Below are positions 54,116 through 64,000 of a stretch of DNA of 64,000 nt, piece by piece. The stretch is from Calliopum simillimum (lineage: Eukaryota > Arthropoda > Insecta > Diptera > Lauxaniidae). Below the pieces are notes generated by a model. It saw only the letters and a program-made list of their open reading frames with translations. It was not told where the DNA came from and did no database searches. The DNA lies in contig OX638372.1 in the NCBI GenBank assembly GCA_951812925.1, positions 45,196,245 to 45,260,244 on the forward strand, written 5' to 3'. Positions within the stretch are counted from its first letter, which is position 1, and the number at the start of each line of letters is the position of its first letter. A program made the translations under genes and the position numbers.

Positions 54116-57100
54116 TTGGGTACGAAAAAAATAAATCTAAGGCTGGTTTTAAATTTGGGGAAAGTTTGGGCCCCACAGGGCTTCCCTGGAGGTCACCGCC
54201 TTAAGACGGGATTCTGCAGCAAATACAAAAAATTAAATGAATTTACCAACGAAAATTTCAAAACTTTATTTGAACAAAAAGTATATAGTAATGGATAAAA
54301 AATAGTACAAGTAAAATTATTATAAATTATTTATTCTTGGACGTTGTGAAATTTAGCAAAGCATAGTTATAGCCATCTTCTCTGACGTATGTTGGAGGAA
54401 AGTATGTCTTCTAGGATGATTTTGGTGGGAGAGGCGAAGCAATTAAGCTACGTGGAAGACCAAATGTTTTTTTCACTTGAGAATCTGGTGTCAGATCAAT
54501 ATTACAAAACACTTCAGCAACTTCTAGTCGAAACTCAGAAAACTCGAATTTTGACGCGTTTTCGTATCCTTCGTGAATTCGGCGATACAGCAGATATGGG
54601 CAAATCCGAAAATAATCTCCTCTTATATGACCCAGTTTTTAAAAAAAAATTTTTTTCATGTACAATAACCAAATGTGGTGGAATTTATTCCTTGACGCAT
54701 AAACTGAAATTTCCAATAGGCGAACAAAAAAATTTCAACCTGAGGGGGTGTCAGGAGGTCGTTTTATCTGAAAATTTTGAGAAAATCGAGATTTTCGATA
54801 ATATACGGGAGGGCACATATTGCAGAAGTAATAGATATGTTACGGGGCACCTTTCCAAATATTCTGAAGTAAAATTCAAAAACATCGTATGTGGGTCGTG
54901 GCGACAGAATGGGTTAAAAAGTCTAAATCACTCATTACGGCCACATAACAGGTCCTAAAATTCTGAAAAAAATCAAGCAAGTTCCTTGATAAAAAATAAA
55001 TCGACTTTGCTCATCATATTTTTTAATCTAAGCGCCCCCTGCCGAGTAAAAAATGAAAAACGCTAAATTTTGGGTAAAAAATGCGATTATTGGCGATATG
55101 CGATCGAGCACACCATAGCGACACTCAGGGTAAGATAGCGAGATATCTAACAAACATTCTGGAGTAAAATTCAAAAAAATCGTGTGTGGGTTGTGGCGTC
55201 AGAATGGGTTAAAAAGTTTAAATCGCTCATTACGGCCACGTAACAGGTCCTAAAATTCTGAAAAAAATCAAGCTAATTCCTTGATAGAAAATAAAATGAA
55301 TTTGTTCAAGATGTTTTTTTAATTTGAGCGCCCCCTGCCGAGTAAAAAATTAAAAACGCTAATTTTTGGGTAAAAAATGCGATTATTAGCGATATGCGAT
55401 CGAGCACACCATAGCGACACATAAGGAAAGATAGCGGGATATCTAACAAACATTCTGGAGTAAAATTCAAAAAAATCCTATGTGGGTTGTGGCGCCAGAA
55501 TGGGTTAAAAAGTTTAAATCGCTCATTACGGCCACGTAACAGGTCCTAAAATTCTGAAAAAAATCAAGCAAATTCCTTGAGAAAAAATAAATCGACTTTT
55601 TTTATGATTTTTTTTTAATTTGAGCCCCTCATTTGGAGCAAAAAATGAAAAAACTCAAAATTTCGCTTTTCGCCAAAAATCACGTTTTTACCCAAAAATT
55701 AGCGTTTTTAATTTTTTACTCGGCAGGGGGCGCTTAAATTAAAAAAACATCGTAAACAAATTCGCTTTATTTTCTATCAAGGAATTTGCTTGATTTTTTT
55801 TCAGAATTTTAGGACCTGTTACGTGGCCGTAATGAGCGATTTAAACTTTTTAACCCATTCTGACGCCACGACCCACACACGATTTTTCTGAATTTTTCTC
55901 CAGAATATTTGTTAGATATCCCGCTATCTTACCCTATGTGTCGCTATGGTGTGCTCGATCGCATATCGCTAATAATCGCATTTTTTACCCAAAATTTAGC
56001 GTTTTTCATTTTTTACTCGGCAGGGGGCGCTTAGATTAAAAAATATCATGAGCAAAGTTGATTTATTTTTATCAAGGAACTTGCTTGATTTTTTTCAGAA
56101 TTTTAGGACCTGTTATGTGGCCGTAATGAGTGATTTAAACTTTTTAACCCATTTTGTCGCCACGACCCACATACGATTTTTTTGAATTTTACTTCAGAAT
56201 ATTTGGAAAGGTGCCCCGTAACATATCTACTACTTCTGAAGTATGTGCTCTCCCGTATAGTATCGAAAATCTCGATTTTCCCAAAATTTTCAGATAAAAC
56301 GACCTCCTGACACCCCCTCAGGTCGAAAATTTTCTGTTCGCCTATTGGAAATTACAGCTCATACGTCTACGAATAAATTCCACCACATTTGGTTATTGTA
56401 CATGAAAAAATTTTTTTTTTAAAAAACTGGGTCATATAAGAGGAGATTATTTTCGGATTTGCCCATATGCATTTACCATGGCCATATCCAACTAGTGATA
56501 AAAAACGCATTTGCTCCACTTCATAGTCTGCATGCGGATATGGTTACGCCCAAGCAGTCCATCCATGTTGTCCACACCGCCCATGTGAGCGTTGAACTCA
56601 CGGATAATATTTGGTCAGTTTACTTCATCATTTTCCTTAGTTTTTCTGTTGTACCGAGAAATTTTGGTTGTGTTTTGTTCCGTTGAGTCAGGATTTATGA
56701 AAGGTTCAGAGCCCACATAGGTCGATAAGAGTCGAACAGATTTGTTGTGGTTAAGGTTGTCCGGTATCTGGTGCTATGTACTCATAAAAATTATCATCAA
56801 TAAAGTATTTGAAACAAATTGTCCGATTTTGATTTGGTTCTATTTTTGCAGCTGACCCAATGAAAGCATTCTCAACCGCGAAAGCATCAAAAATTTCACG
56901 AGGACATTTGGTTGAAACAGGTGTTGCTTACACAGCAAGCTCCACAGTGTCAGAACTTCTCGGATCTGGTATTACCTGAAGCAAAGTTAATTCTCCACTT
57001 ACTGGTATAGTAACTCTATCATTTACTTTGCATGCAGTATTTACGACATATTTAGGCTGATATTTATTGCTGATGCAATAGAGGATCATCCAAACAGTGA

Positions 57101-57263
57101 TCGATTTCCTCTTCATATGACAACATGTCATTAGGATCGTAGTTTCGTAGTTTGGGTCACTTACATTATCATCGGATGAAAATGCATCTTCACTATCAGT
57201 GGACTCTGATACCTCAATAGAGTCATATATGTTTTCGATCTCTTCTGGACTAAATTTTGACAT
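54116..57263 (-). pseudogene. piggyBac transposase, with internal loss and a foldback insertion
   Basis: From ATG 57263 the protein begins with an acidic Ser/Asp-rich N-terminus (SPEEIENIYDSIEVSES, SSDDNVSDPNYE). It then breaks up. Pieces such as ENAFIGSAAKIEP and FIDDNFYEYIAPDTG follow, then the late catalytic block NAHMGGVDNMDGLLGRN and KWSKCVFYHLLDMAMVNA-like sequence at 56460-56600. After the foldback insert the minus strand resumes with LLYRR and KFEFSEFRLEVAEVF (54589 leftwards). The middle of the catalytic core, including the first Asp region, is not present, and stop codons occur. The element cannot encode active transposase. Confidence 0.75.
54598..56464. mobile_element. 1.87-kb foldback element, GGGCAAATCC ends, ATAT duplication
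   Basis: The ends GGGCAAATCCGAAAATAATC and the complement ending at 56464 begin arms of nearly 950 bp that match almost throughout. ATAT lies on both sides (54594-54597 and 56465-56468). Each arm has an outer unique part and inner units of about 300 bp with GCGCCCCCTGCCGAGTAAAA, ATGCGATCGAGCACACCATA and TCATTACGGCCAC. The left arm holds three such units (near 54860, 55160 and 55460) and the right arm about two. The 189-codon frame at 54389-54958 crosses the left border and is not a gene. Confidence 0.9.
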
Positions 57264-58480
57264 ACATATATACGAGATTCATTTCTAAAATAAAGAATCT
57301 TTAAATATGAACTATCTACATACATTTGTATTGAAAATGATTTAAAATTTTTAGCCGTTATATTAAAAAAAAATGTGTTCTACTAACAGGATACCGCCTT
57401 AAGTCGGCCAACGGAAATACGTCACTGCTCAGCTGCAAATCTTTATATTTCTAAAATTTTACTTTTATTCACTAGAACACATTGTAAGTTACTCACCAAT
57501 AATTTTTTTTTAGTTATGGGGTAACACTAAAGATTTTATTTTATTTTTTTAATTTCACAAATAATTTTTTAACTTAAAAAACACAAATATTCACTTTAAG
57601 TAACATTCGCGTCAAATCAGAACGGCAGACTGAAATGGTCCTTAGACCAAAATATACGCTATGGCACGGTTTAAATCTTTATAATAGGACTTTTTAAAAA
57701 TAAAATTCAAGGCCTTCTTAATTTGAATTTTACTGATGCCCGCACTAGAGGGTTAAGACTGCTAATCATAGCCACAGACAAGTGGCACTCTTCTTTGACA
57801 GTCAGGCCGCTTTAAAGCTAGGACATCAAACAAAAATTACTCTCGTTTATGTTCCACGTCACAAGAATATTGTGGATAACGAAAAGTCTGATGAACTAGC
57901 AAGACATGGCTCTTCTCTGAGTGGGATCCATTCAGACTGCGAAAATACTACGCTAGGCTTAGTGAAGAACATAATTTTCTCGCATTTCCTGACGGAGGCG
58001 AATGGTGTGTGGAAAGCTTTAGAAAAATGCAGGATCTTCAGAGCAATCTGGTCTTCATTCAACAATGCAAAAACATCAGACTTGCTATCCAGAAACCGCA
58101 CTGATAATGCTAGAATCGCTGCAGTTTGCACCGGACACTGGGCCATCGGCAATCATGCTCAAAGACTTGGTATCCCCTTTAATTTCTTATGTTGGAGATG
58201 CATGGATGTTAACGAGAAGGAATCTCTCAAGCATTTTCTCTGCAACTGTCCTGCTCTATATGGAACCAGGCTTAGGGCTCTAGGAATAATCAATGATCTG
58301 AGTGTATCAATAGAACAGACTGGATATAGATACCCTTTAGAGGATATCTAATACAGTCCCTGACAACCCCTTCTACCAGCCAGTCTGATTACTTATGTGG
58401 TTTTAAATCGGCACTAACAGTACTCCTGAGGCTTAGCTTAGTTTGCTTAAATAAAATTTCGATACTTCTCCGATAGTCAA

Positions 58481-59431
58481 ATCTAGTCGTGGAAAATTAA
58501 GAAAACTTTAAGTTCGGGATGTCTTAAATGATCCCAATTTACAGATTTTGAATTCATGTTCGTAACGATTCTAATTGAATTATAACACTTTCGTAGTTCC
58601 AACAAAAACCGAATCTACGGTGTATTCAGAGATAGGCCTAAATTATAAATTTAGAAATTTTTTTTTGTGTTTTTCTTTGTTATGCCATTTCTTTCTTCTT
58701 TATGTCAGACTATCTTGTGCCATTAATGAGATAAATATCAACTTAAACATACCTTAGGCCATGAATGCCCCCTGTAAGTGTCCATATGTGGAATAAGAAC
58801 TCTTTGCTAAATTTTCTAAAGGGCTGTAAGAATTTACATATTTACTTTAAAGTTAAAGACGAAAACAAAAGTAACTTTGCTTTTACTAAAAAATTGTCAG
58901 AATGCGGTAAGTCAACAGAAGAAAATAAAACTTAAAAAGTTTTATCCTTATTCACGAATTTTGCATAAAATTGATGAGTGACGTTAAAAAGGCTGTGCTG
59001 TTTGTAGCCACCGTCATAGCCCATGTTACTTAACAAAAAGGATTCAATGAATGCTCGCTGGCTTGGCCTAGATTGTGTGCATTGCGTGCTGCACGTGCTT
59101 TTGGTTTTGTATGTATGTTAGTGCCCTCGATGCGAAATCCTAGCGACAATTTTTCGATATTTTTTAACAATGCAATGGAGCAAGTAAGTAATTTAGTTTG
59201 ACAGCAAGCTAAACAATTAAGTTCTGCAAAGTATTACTGAAATCTAGCCATAAAAGAGTTCATGCAACTCCCATAGCTAGTTATTGGCGGCTCTAATAAT
59301 AAAGTAGAGAATTAGACTCATAAGCCTAAACCTACTTAGTGAAAATCAAATGTGACCATTAGCGACAAAACTTTGCGTTCCTTGGAGTCATTGTGTTATT
59401 CATGTGCAGGAGCTCTATTAAGGCTTCCCAT
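58481..59431. other. Non-coding stretch up to the assembly gap
   Basis: No supported gene. A less AT-rich stretch at 59040-59110 (GCTCGCTGGCTTGGCC, GCGTGCTGCACGTGC) looks like host sequence but has no coding frame that I recognise. Confidence 0.35.
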
Positions 59432-59631
59432 NNNNNNNNNNNNNNNNNNNNNNNNNNNNNNNNNNNNNNNNNNNNNNNNNNNNNNNNNNNNNNNNNNNNN
59501 NNNNNNNNNNNNNNNNNNNNNNNNNNNNNNNNNNNNNNNNNNNNNNNNNNNNNNNNNNNNNNNNNNNNNNNNNNNNNNNNNNNNNNNNNNNNNNNNNNNN
59601 NNNNNNNNNNNNNNNNNNNNNNNNNNNNNNN
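59432..59631. other. Assembly gap, 200 N
   Basis: Exactly 200 N, a conventional size for unknown gaps. The 17 bases before the gap (CTATTAAGGCTTCCCAT) and after it (CTATTAAGGTTTCACAT) are near-copies, so the two contig ends may overlap. Confidence 0.99.
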
Positions 59632-60330
59632 CTATTAAGGTTTCACATCGTGTTAAACCATTCGACATGATTCCTTTTATTGATTTCCATGTATCGCGGT
59701 TATGTTCATAAGTTATTCACTCAATATTTTGGTATGTCATGCAAACTTTTATGATATAAATAAAGGTGTTTGCATACGCTATATGATTTAGTAGAACTTA
59801 ATTTGCATGAAATGACTAAAATCGGGGGAAAAACGCCAATGTGTTGATTGATGTCAAAATTTGGGTGTATAAAAAAGTAATAAAATAAGACAAAAGACCT
59901 TATGAAGAAATCATTTTCATGTTGTTTTCCACTTAAGCTTCATGTAGAACATTTATTTTATTACTGTGCAGTTTATGGCATTATTAACCAGCCACAAATG
60001 TTTTCAGAAGTCATGAAAAGCATTCATAAATAATTTTACGCAAACATTAATATGAAGATTTTCGGGAAATTTCAATACTTTCCAATATACCAAAAAACAC
60101 TTAAATAGAGAAAGATCTTTAACAAGATATTTAAAATTTTTGATGTACTTAGATTCGTATAAAAGATGTCTGAAATGCAATTTTTTTAATTGTTTCCATT
60201 TTATTGCTCTCCAAAAAGTAAAACACAAAGGATGTCAAAAAAATAAGGAGAATTAATAAGTTAAAAAACTAAACTTTTGAAACATTAGTTTAATACATAG
60301 ATGATAAATATACACTGAGAAAGGAGTATG
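59632..60330. other. Non-coding stretch
   Basis: AT-rich, with no supported gene or repeat border. Confidence 0.4.
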
Positions 60331-60980
60331 TTTTCCTCACAGAAATATATTTGATTGAAAATTCTAGAAAATATTTGTTAATAATTAACAAATTTCGGTA
60401 AATATTAATATGCCTTTAATTGGACCTTGAAATATTGTTGAATGGGTCCAAAATGATATCTGTTTGGTGGTATATGAATATGTGAGTCAAATATTTGCTA
60501 TAACTTGAAAAAGAACCTTGTCTAGGATTCAAATGCATCCTCCAGGGTACTAAAAAAATAAAATAATTAAAGTTAACTTTCTTATCTGTGACTCGAACAT
60601 ACTCGCCCAGGTCATCAGTCAAATGTCTTATACATTCAGCTAACTCTATCTACATTAATTTTAAACACAAAGCAACTTGAATTTCAGAGAAGAGTTTTTT
60701 TTTAGTTTATAACAAATATTATATTTTATGACATCGCCATAATCCTAGCAAATATTGCCATGTTAGTTCCTAATTAATAAAAAGATTAATAATAATAAAG
60801 GTTTAAATAAAAAATAATAAAGGTCTTTAGATTCAAATATATATTTGGTAATTATTAACAAATATACGATTGAACCGATAAAATTGCTCAAATATGCCGC
60901 TCATTAAATAATATTAAATATTCAATTCGCCTATATCAAATATATTATTTGTTAATTACTACCAAACTTTGATGTATATA
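60331..60980. repeat. AT-rich inverted words around a tRNA-like SINE head
   Basis: TTTGTTAATAATTAACAAAT-like words near 60374-60392 recur near 60847-60875 and 60950. Between them the minus strand at 60650-60585 reads GAGTTAGCTGAATGTATAAG, then GGGCGAGTATGTTCGAGTCA, like the A box and B box of a tRNA-derived SINE. No cloverleaf can be drawn cleanly by eye. Confidence 0.35.
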
Positions 60981-61089
60981 ATCATACTTTACTTCTTATT
61001 TTGTATAAACTTTCAATAGTTGTCTGACTATATTGTTCTGTAACTCATGGGTAGAACATAGTGCTAAAACGAATCATTTCTATCGAATT

Positions 61090-61330
61090 TGATGACTATG
61101 GTTTCTCTACACGACTTTCATGATTTTTAACACTTCCTTCTTCAACGATCCATTGCAACTGACTTTGGTCAATCATATTCTCCTATTGCCTTCTAAATTC
61201 TATTCGAGAGCTTGGCGGCAAATTTCATTGAATGTCTTCCGAAGAGTGTCTCTTTTCCAGTATACGAGAATATGTCATGAGCAGCTGTTGTGGCAAGCTA
61301 ACAATTTGTTCATTAGCTGATCTATAGCAA
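61090..61330 (-). mobile_element. Decayed RTE 3' fragment
   Basis: TTCTATTCGAGAGCTTGGCG and CTTCCGAAGAGTGTC align with the region encoding ..GHTLR...CRQALEW... of the RTE at 23966-27424, with many changes. Fourth member of the family in the window. Confidence 0.65.
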
Positions 61331-61374
61331 GGAAATAATGTTTAAGTCCAGATTTTTTAAAAAGTTTTTTTTTA

Positions 61375-61910
61375 TCCTATACCCAGGGTATATTCACTTG
61401 TTCCTTCCATTTGTAACGCAGAGAAAGAGGAATGGCAGATATTGGAAAGATATATATATATTCTTGATCAGCGTCACCTCCTGAGTCGATTTAGCCATGT
61501 CTGGCTGGCTGGCTAGGTGTGCGTGGAAATACATTTTCTCGGAAAGCTGAGCAAGATAATTCAATGAAATTTGGTACACTGCCTCCATCGTCAAAGTTAG
61601 CTCGTGAAAATGAGCGAAATCAGTCAATGGACACGCATACCGCCCATACAAAAAATATATTCAAAATTCAACTTTCGAAGTATTTTTTATAATAACGCAA
61701 CCGAAATACACATAAATACTAAGAATTGTAAGCGAATGCTTTAAAGAAAAAACTTGGCAAATTCGGACAAGTGGGCGTGGCAAAAGCTTCAAAACGCTAT
61801 ACTGAAAGCGTTTTTTGAGATAATCGAACTAAATTTCACTGAGTCACTAAGAGCTATAAATGCAAGCTCTCAACAAAATCTGGTCGAAATCGGACAAGAA
61901 GGCGCAATAC
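61375..61910. repeat. Copy of the intron-2 repeat of gene C
   Basis: It shares the leader (ACCCAGGGTATATTC, AACGCAGAG, TTCTTGATCAGCGTCACCTC, GAGTCGATTTAGCCATGTC) and one body unit (TATACTGAAAGCGTTTTTTG, GAGATAATCGAACTAAATTT) with 35920-36845. Confidence 0.8.
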
Positions 61911-61924
61911 GATTAAGTCCAAAT

Positions 61925-62172
61925 GGACTTTAAGAAAAATTTTGCTTCGACGAAGAATGGCACTTTTTTGTTACATCTCACGAAAAAGGGCTATGCGTTG
62001 GGATTGGTGGCTCCTTTAAGCGAAATGCTTCAAGAGCAGGTTTGCAGAGATCTTACCAAGGCCAAATAACTGATGCTAAGCCACTTTTTGAATGGGCAAA
62101 TAATAAAAAGTGCGACATAGTTTGTCATTATTGTGCGATTGGTGAATATGAAGCAACTGCATCGCAACTTTG
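61925..62172 (+). pseudogene. Remnant of a conserved insect, transposon-associated protein
   Basis: An open run reads DEEWHFFVTSHEKGLCVGIG, then GSFKRNASRAGLQ, ITDAKPLFEWANNKKC and YCAIGEYEATASQL. From memory, multi-copy insect proteins share a pattern like W.F.ATSHGKG..DG.GG..KR.A...LQ...I....LFEWA; here several key positions have changed. It ends in stops and has no start. I do not know a function for this domain. Confidence 0.4.
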
Positions 62173-62211
62173 AAAATGTGAATACCATTCCAGGGACCCT
62201 GAAATTTTATA

Positions 62212-63425
62212 GGGGAATGTGGGGTAAAGTGGGAAATTTTTTTTAGAAGCTCCATAAATTAAATAAGCTATATTTTTACCGAAGAAACGAACCGAAAATA
62301 TGGATTTTCTGTTGAGTACGACGCTTTGACTGAGAATGCCAAAATGGCAAAAATTAAAAATCGTGGGGTAAAGTGGGAAACTTTCAAAAAGTCATTAAAA
62401 CTAACACAAATGTTGAAACAAAGTTTTAATATCTTTATTGTAAGTCAAAAAAGGTTCAGAGAACACACCCATAAGAGTAAATATGGAAAAAAAATTTTAA
62501 TGGAAAAAAATAGATGAAAAATGTGTTTGAAAAAATGTGTTTAAAAATAGGTGAAATTGTAGCTTATTCGTCGTTCTCTGATGAAACATCCAAGTCCGGG
62601 TCACAGTTTTGCCATAAAAGAAGCTTGTAGTGAGGTTAACGCATTTCAAGTAAAATGGATGTTGATAATCCTTTTTGTTGCATTTGATGGTATTGTGACT
62701 GGTCATGATTTAGGGCATGAGTTCCATGCAAATGGTGCAAAAATCACGATCTTCATCAGAGCTAGCACTTCTTTGTTTGCTTGACGCTTTCTTTGCTGGT
62801 GGTGCTTTTTGCTCCTGGCACTTTATTTTTTTGTGATTCGCTTTCCTCTTTCTTCCGTTTATTGCCTAAACGTTTCTCAACTGCTTTTTACAACTCGTTT
62901 AGCTTTTCCGGAGTTGTTAAAACGGCGCTTTTCATGCTTTCCGACCTCTACTAGAATTCTGCTTTTCTTGGCCAATAATACGTTGACAAATGGGGACGAG
63001 CAATCGTAAAATAATATTTTCCACTTTACCCCATACAAAATTTCCCACTTCACCAAGACACCACATTTTGCAAAAAAATGTGAACGACAGTGTTTTGCTC
63101 TATGAACTACACGGAATCCTTTTGCGTTATCAAAATTAAGACTACAAAGAATATTTTAGTGCATTTACAATCGGTTTATCTCCAAAAACAGTACATATAT
63201 CGATGTTTAAAAATTTAAAAATTAAATTTCGAAATCACTTAAAAACTTTGCATGATTCCAGAGAGCACAAAACTGCGTTTGCACGCGTCGCGATACCATA
63301 AAGATTTGCTTACGGTCATTGCAAGTACATGTCAGAAGCTGCAGCTGACAGCTGCACTTTGCTAATTTGCCCGGAAAGAGGCATTTCCCACTTTACCCCA
63401 ATTCCCACTTTACCCCACTTACCCT
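62212..63425. mobile_element. pogo/Tigger-like element with GGGGTAAAGTGGGAA ends
   Basis: GGGGTAAAGTGGGAA occurs just inside the left end (62221) and internally at 62365. Its complement TTCCCACTTTACCCC occurs near the right end twice (63385 and 63402) and once in part near 63021. TA is present at 62210-62211 and 63426-63427, next to GGGGAATG and its near-complement. It holds a minus-strand C-terminal transposase remnant. Confidence 0.65.
62560..63005 (-). pseudogene. Tigger/jerky-like transposase C-terminal remnant
   Basis: The minus strand gives VLTTPEKLNEL, a Lys/Glu-rich linker (EKRLGNKRKKEESESQKNK), then SDEDRDFCTICMEL and KCN...HPFYLKCVNL...CDPDLDVSSENDE in shifted frames. That is the end of many insect pogo-type proteins: a TP.K..L motif, a basic linker and a Cys/His zinc-binding tail. 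Frameshifts separate the blocks and the DDE core is absent. Confidence 0.5.
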
Positions 63426-63439
63426 TAGGTGGTTTTGTC

Positions 63440-63985
63440 TTCCTTACTAGAAAAATATTTTGGTAGGTCGAAAATAGGTACTATAGCGTTTTTAGTTCTT
63501 TAGTACTAAAATAGTAGAAAATTTAGTACTTTTTACAAAATACAAAAAAATTTACCTTGTGCGCATAGCGTGATTATCCCTTTCTAAAAATGGTAAAAAC
63601 ATGAAAATAGGCTAAGAAATGTTCCAGTTATGGGCCATTTTGTGGCCGGACCTTTTATTCAAATTTTCAAAAGATTATAACTTCTAAGCCTCGAGACATA
63701 CCAATTTTTCCTCTTTTTTAATTGAAAGATAATTTTTGCTTCTTTCCAAAAATATATTTAGGAAGGTAAAAAAAAGTGTACCTGGCCACGTTTTTTGCAG
63801 TTTAGTACTAAAATAGAAGTAAATTTAGTACTTTTTATCAAATACGAAAAATTCAATACCTTTCCAAAAGTGGTCTGAGCATGAAAATCGGCTAAGAAAT
63901 GTCAAAGTTATTTACAATTATTCGAGAAGAGTTCGTCATAATTTTCCGATTATTTCTCACTTTGCACCCCTCTACAAGCCACAAA
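63440..63985. repeat. Two copies of a ~302-bp tandem unit
   Basis: TAGTACTAAAATAG occurs at 63501 and 63803. GGCTAAGAAATGT follows about 110 bp (63608) and 86 bp (63890) after it. The second unit runs to near the window end. Confidence 0.65.
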
Positions 63986-64000
63986 AAAAAAATCGCAATT

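Larger units (their letters stand above)
54064..57752 (-). mobile_element. piggyBac-type DNA transposon with TTAA duplication
   Basis: The termini CCCTCTAGTGC (54064-54074) and GCACTAGAGGG (57742-57752) are exact inverted repeats flanked by TTAA at 54060-54063 and 57753-57756. It holds a decayed minus-strand transposase and, inside that, the foldback element 54598-56464. It landed in the RNase H region of the retrotransposon 53595-58480. Confidence 0.92.
53595..58480 (+). mobile_element. RNase H-bearing non-LTR retrotransposon (I/R1/LOA type), split by a piggyBac insertion
   Basis: The left part (53595-54063) reads SIACVGVTGELRSCPTAALS...LLPLTSFIKATA, the region after reverse transcriptase. 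A frameshift near 53862 is followed by RNase H (TTDGSKMDGG, SQAEVYVILKACEL). The right part (57757-58351) continues with LFFDSQAALKL, LVYVPRHKNIVDNEKSDELA and a C..C...H....C finger (CWRCMDVNEKESLKHFLCNC). The frame joins exactly when the insert plus one TTAA is removed. The DEDD acidic residues of RNase H are all visible, but roughly 20 residues usually found after SQAALKL are missing. Everything upstream (endonuclease, most of the transcriptase) is absent, so it is a 5'-truncated dead copy. Confidence 0.8.

Noticed and set aside
54389..54958. 189-codon plus-strand frame
   Set aside because: It is antisense to the piggyBac transposase end and crosses the left border of the foldback element.
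1..64000. CRISPR arrays, operons or other prokaryotic systems
   Set aside because: The repeats are transposon- or satellite-like with unequal spacing, and genes have spliceosomal introns; nothing prokaryotic is present.

Overview
The window is nuclear DNA of a higher insect, most likely a true fly. The evidence is short GT..AG introns of 57-72 bp, exons of a ciliary/sperm-tail TPR gene family, the first coding exon of what looks like a K2P potassium channel, strong AT richness, and a dense load of insect-type mobile elements (Harbinger, piggyBac, mariner/Tc1, pogo-like, RTE and RNase H-bearing non-LTR retrotransposons, many foldback/MITE elements). A tephritid-like genome is my guess; the sequence alone does not prove it. 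There are no prokaryotic features.

Layout. 1-2.4 kb: DNA-transposon remnant, a copia RNase H scrap and degenerate AT-rich repeats. 2.4-6.15 kb: a nearly complete Harbinger element with its two convergent genes. 6.3-6.5 kb: a small cysteine-containing ORF. 6.6-9.1 kb: TTC29-like gene A (minus strand, 4 exons). 9.4-17.1 kb: an interrupted I-type retrotransposon, an RTE scrap, a MITE and a second Harbinger copy carrying a 1.47-kb foldback element. 18.0-29.8 kb: TTC29-like gene B (minus strand, 4 exons), whose third intron has grown to 10.1 kb and holds nested elements, including a 3.4-kb RTE copy. 29.8-35.1 kb: repeat-filled spacer between the divergent genes B and C. 35.1-38.1 kb: TTC29-like gene C (plus strand, 4 exons, longer acidic/basic C-terminus). 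38.2-45.6 kb: decayed transposons, then a possible promoter/5' leader region for the channel exon at 45.6 kb. 46-64 kb: repeats and nested elements, with a 200-N assembly gap at 59.4 kb.

The three TTC29-like genes share the same four-exon plan with the same intron phases (1, 1, 2) and the same conserved C-terminal block, so they are a local paralogue cluster. TTC29 in animals is an axonemal TPR protein of cilia and sperm flagella, so a testis/sperm role is inferred. The rest of the window is mostly transposon archaeology. The most informative part is a group of inverted-repeat elements with 4-bp ATAT target duplications and GGGCAAATCC ends; two insertions can be checked against empty sites inside this window. 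Others are minisatellite-filled MITEs and a three-level nest (retrotransposon > piggyBac > foldback) in which the outer reading frame and that around the foldback are restored when the inserts are removed.
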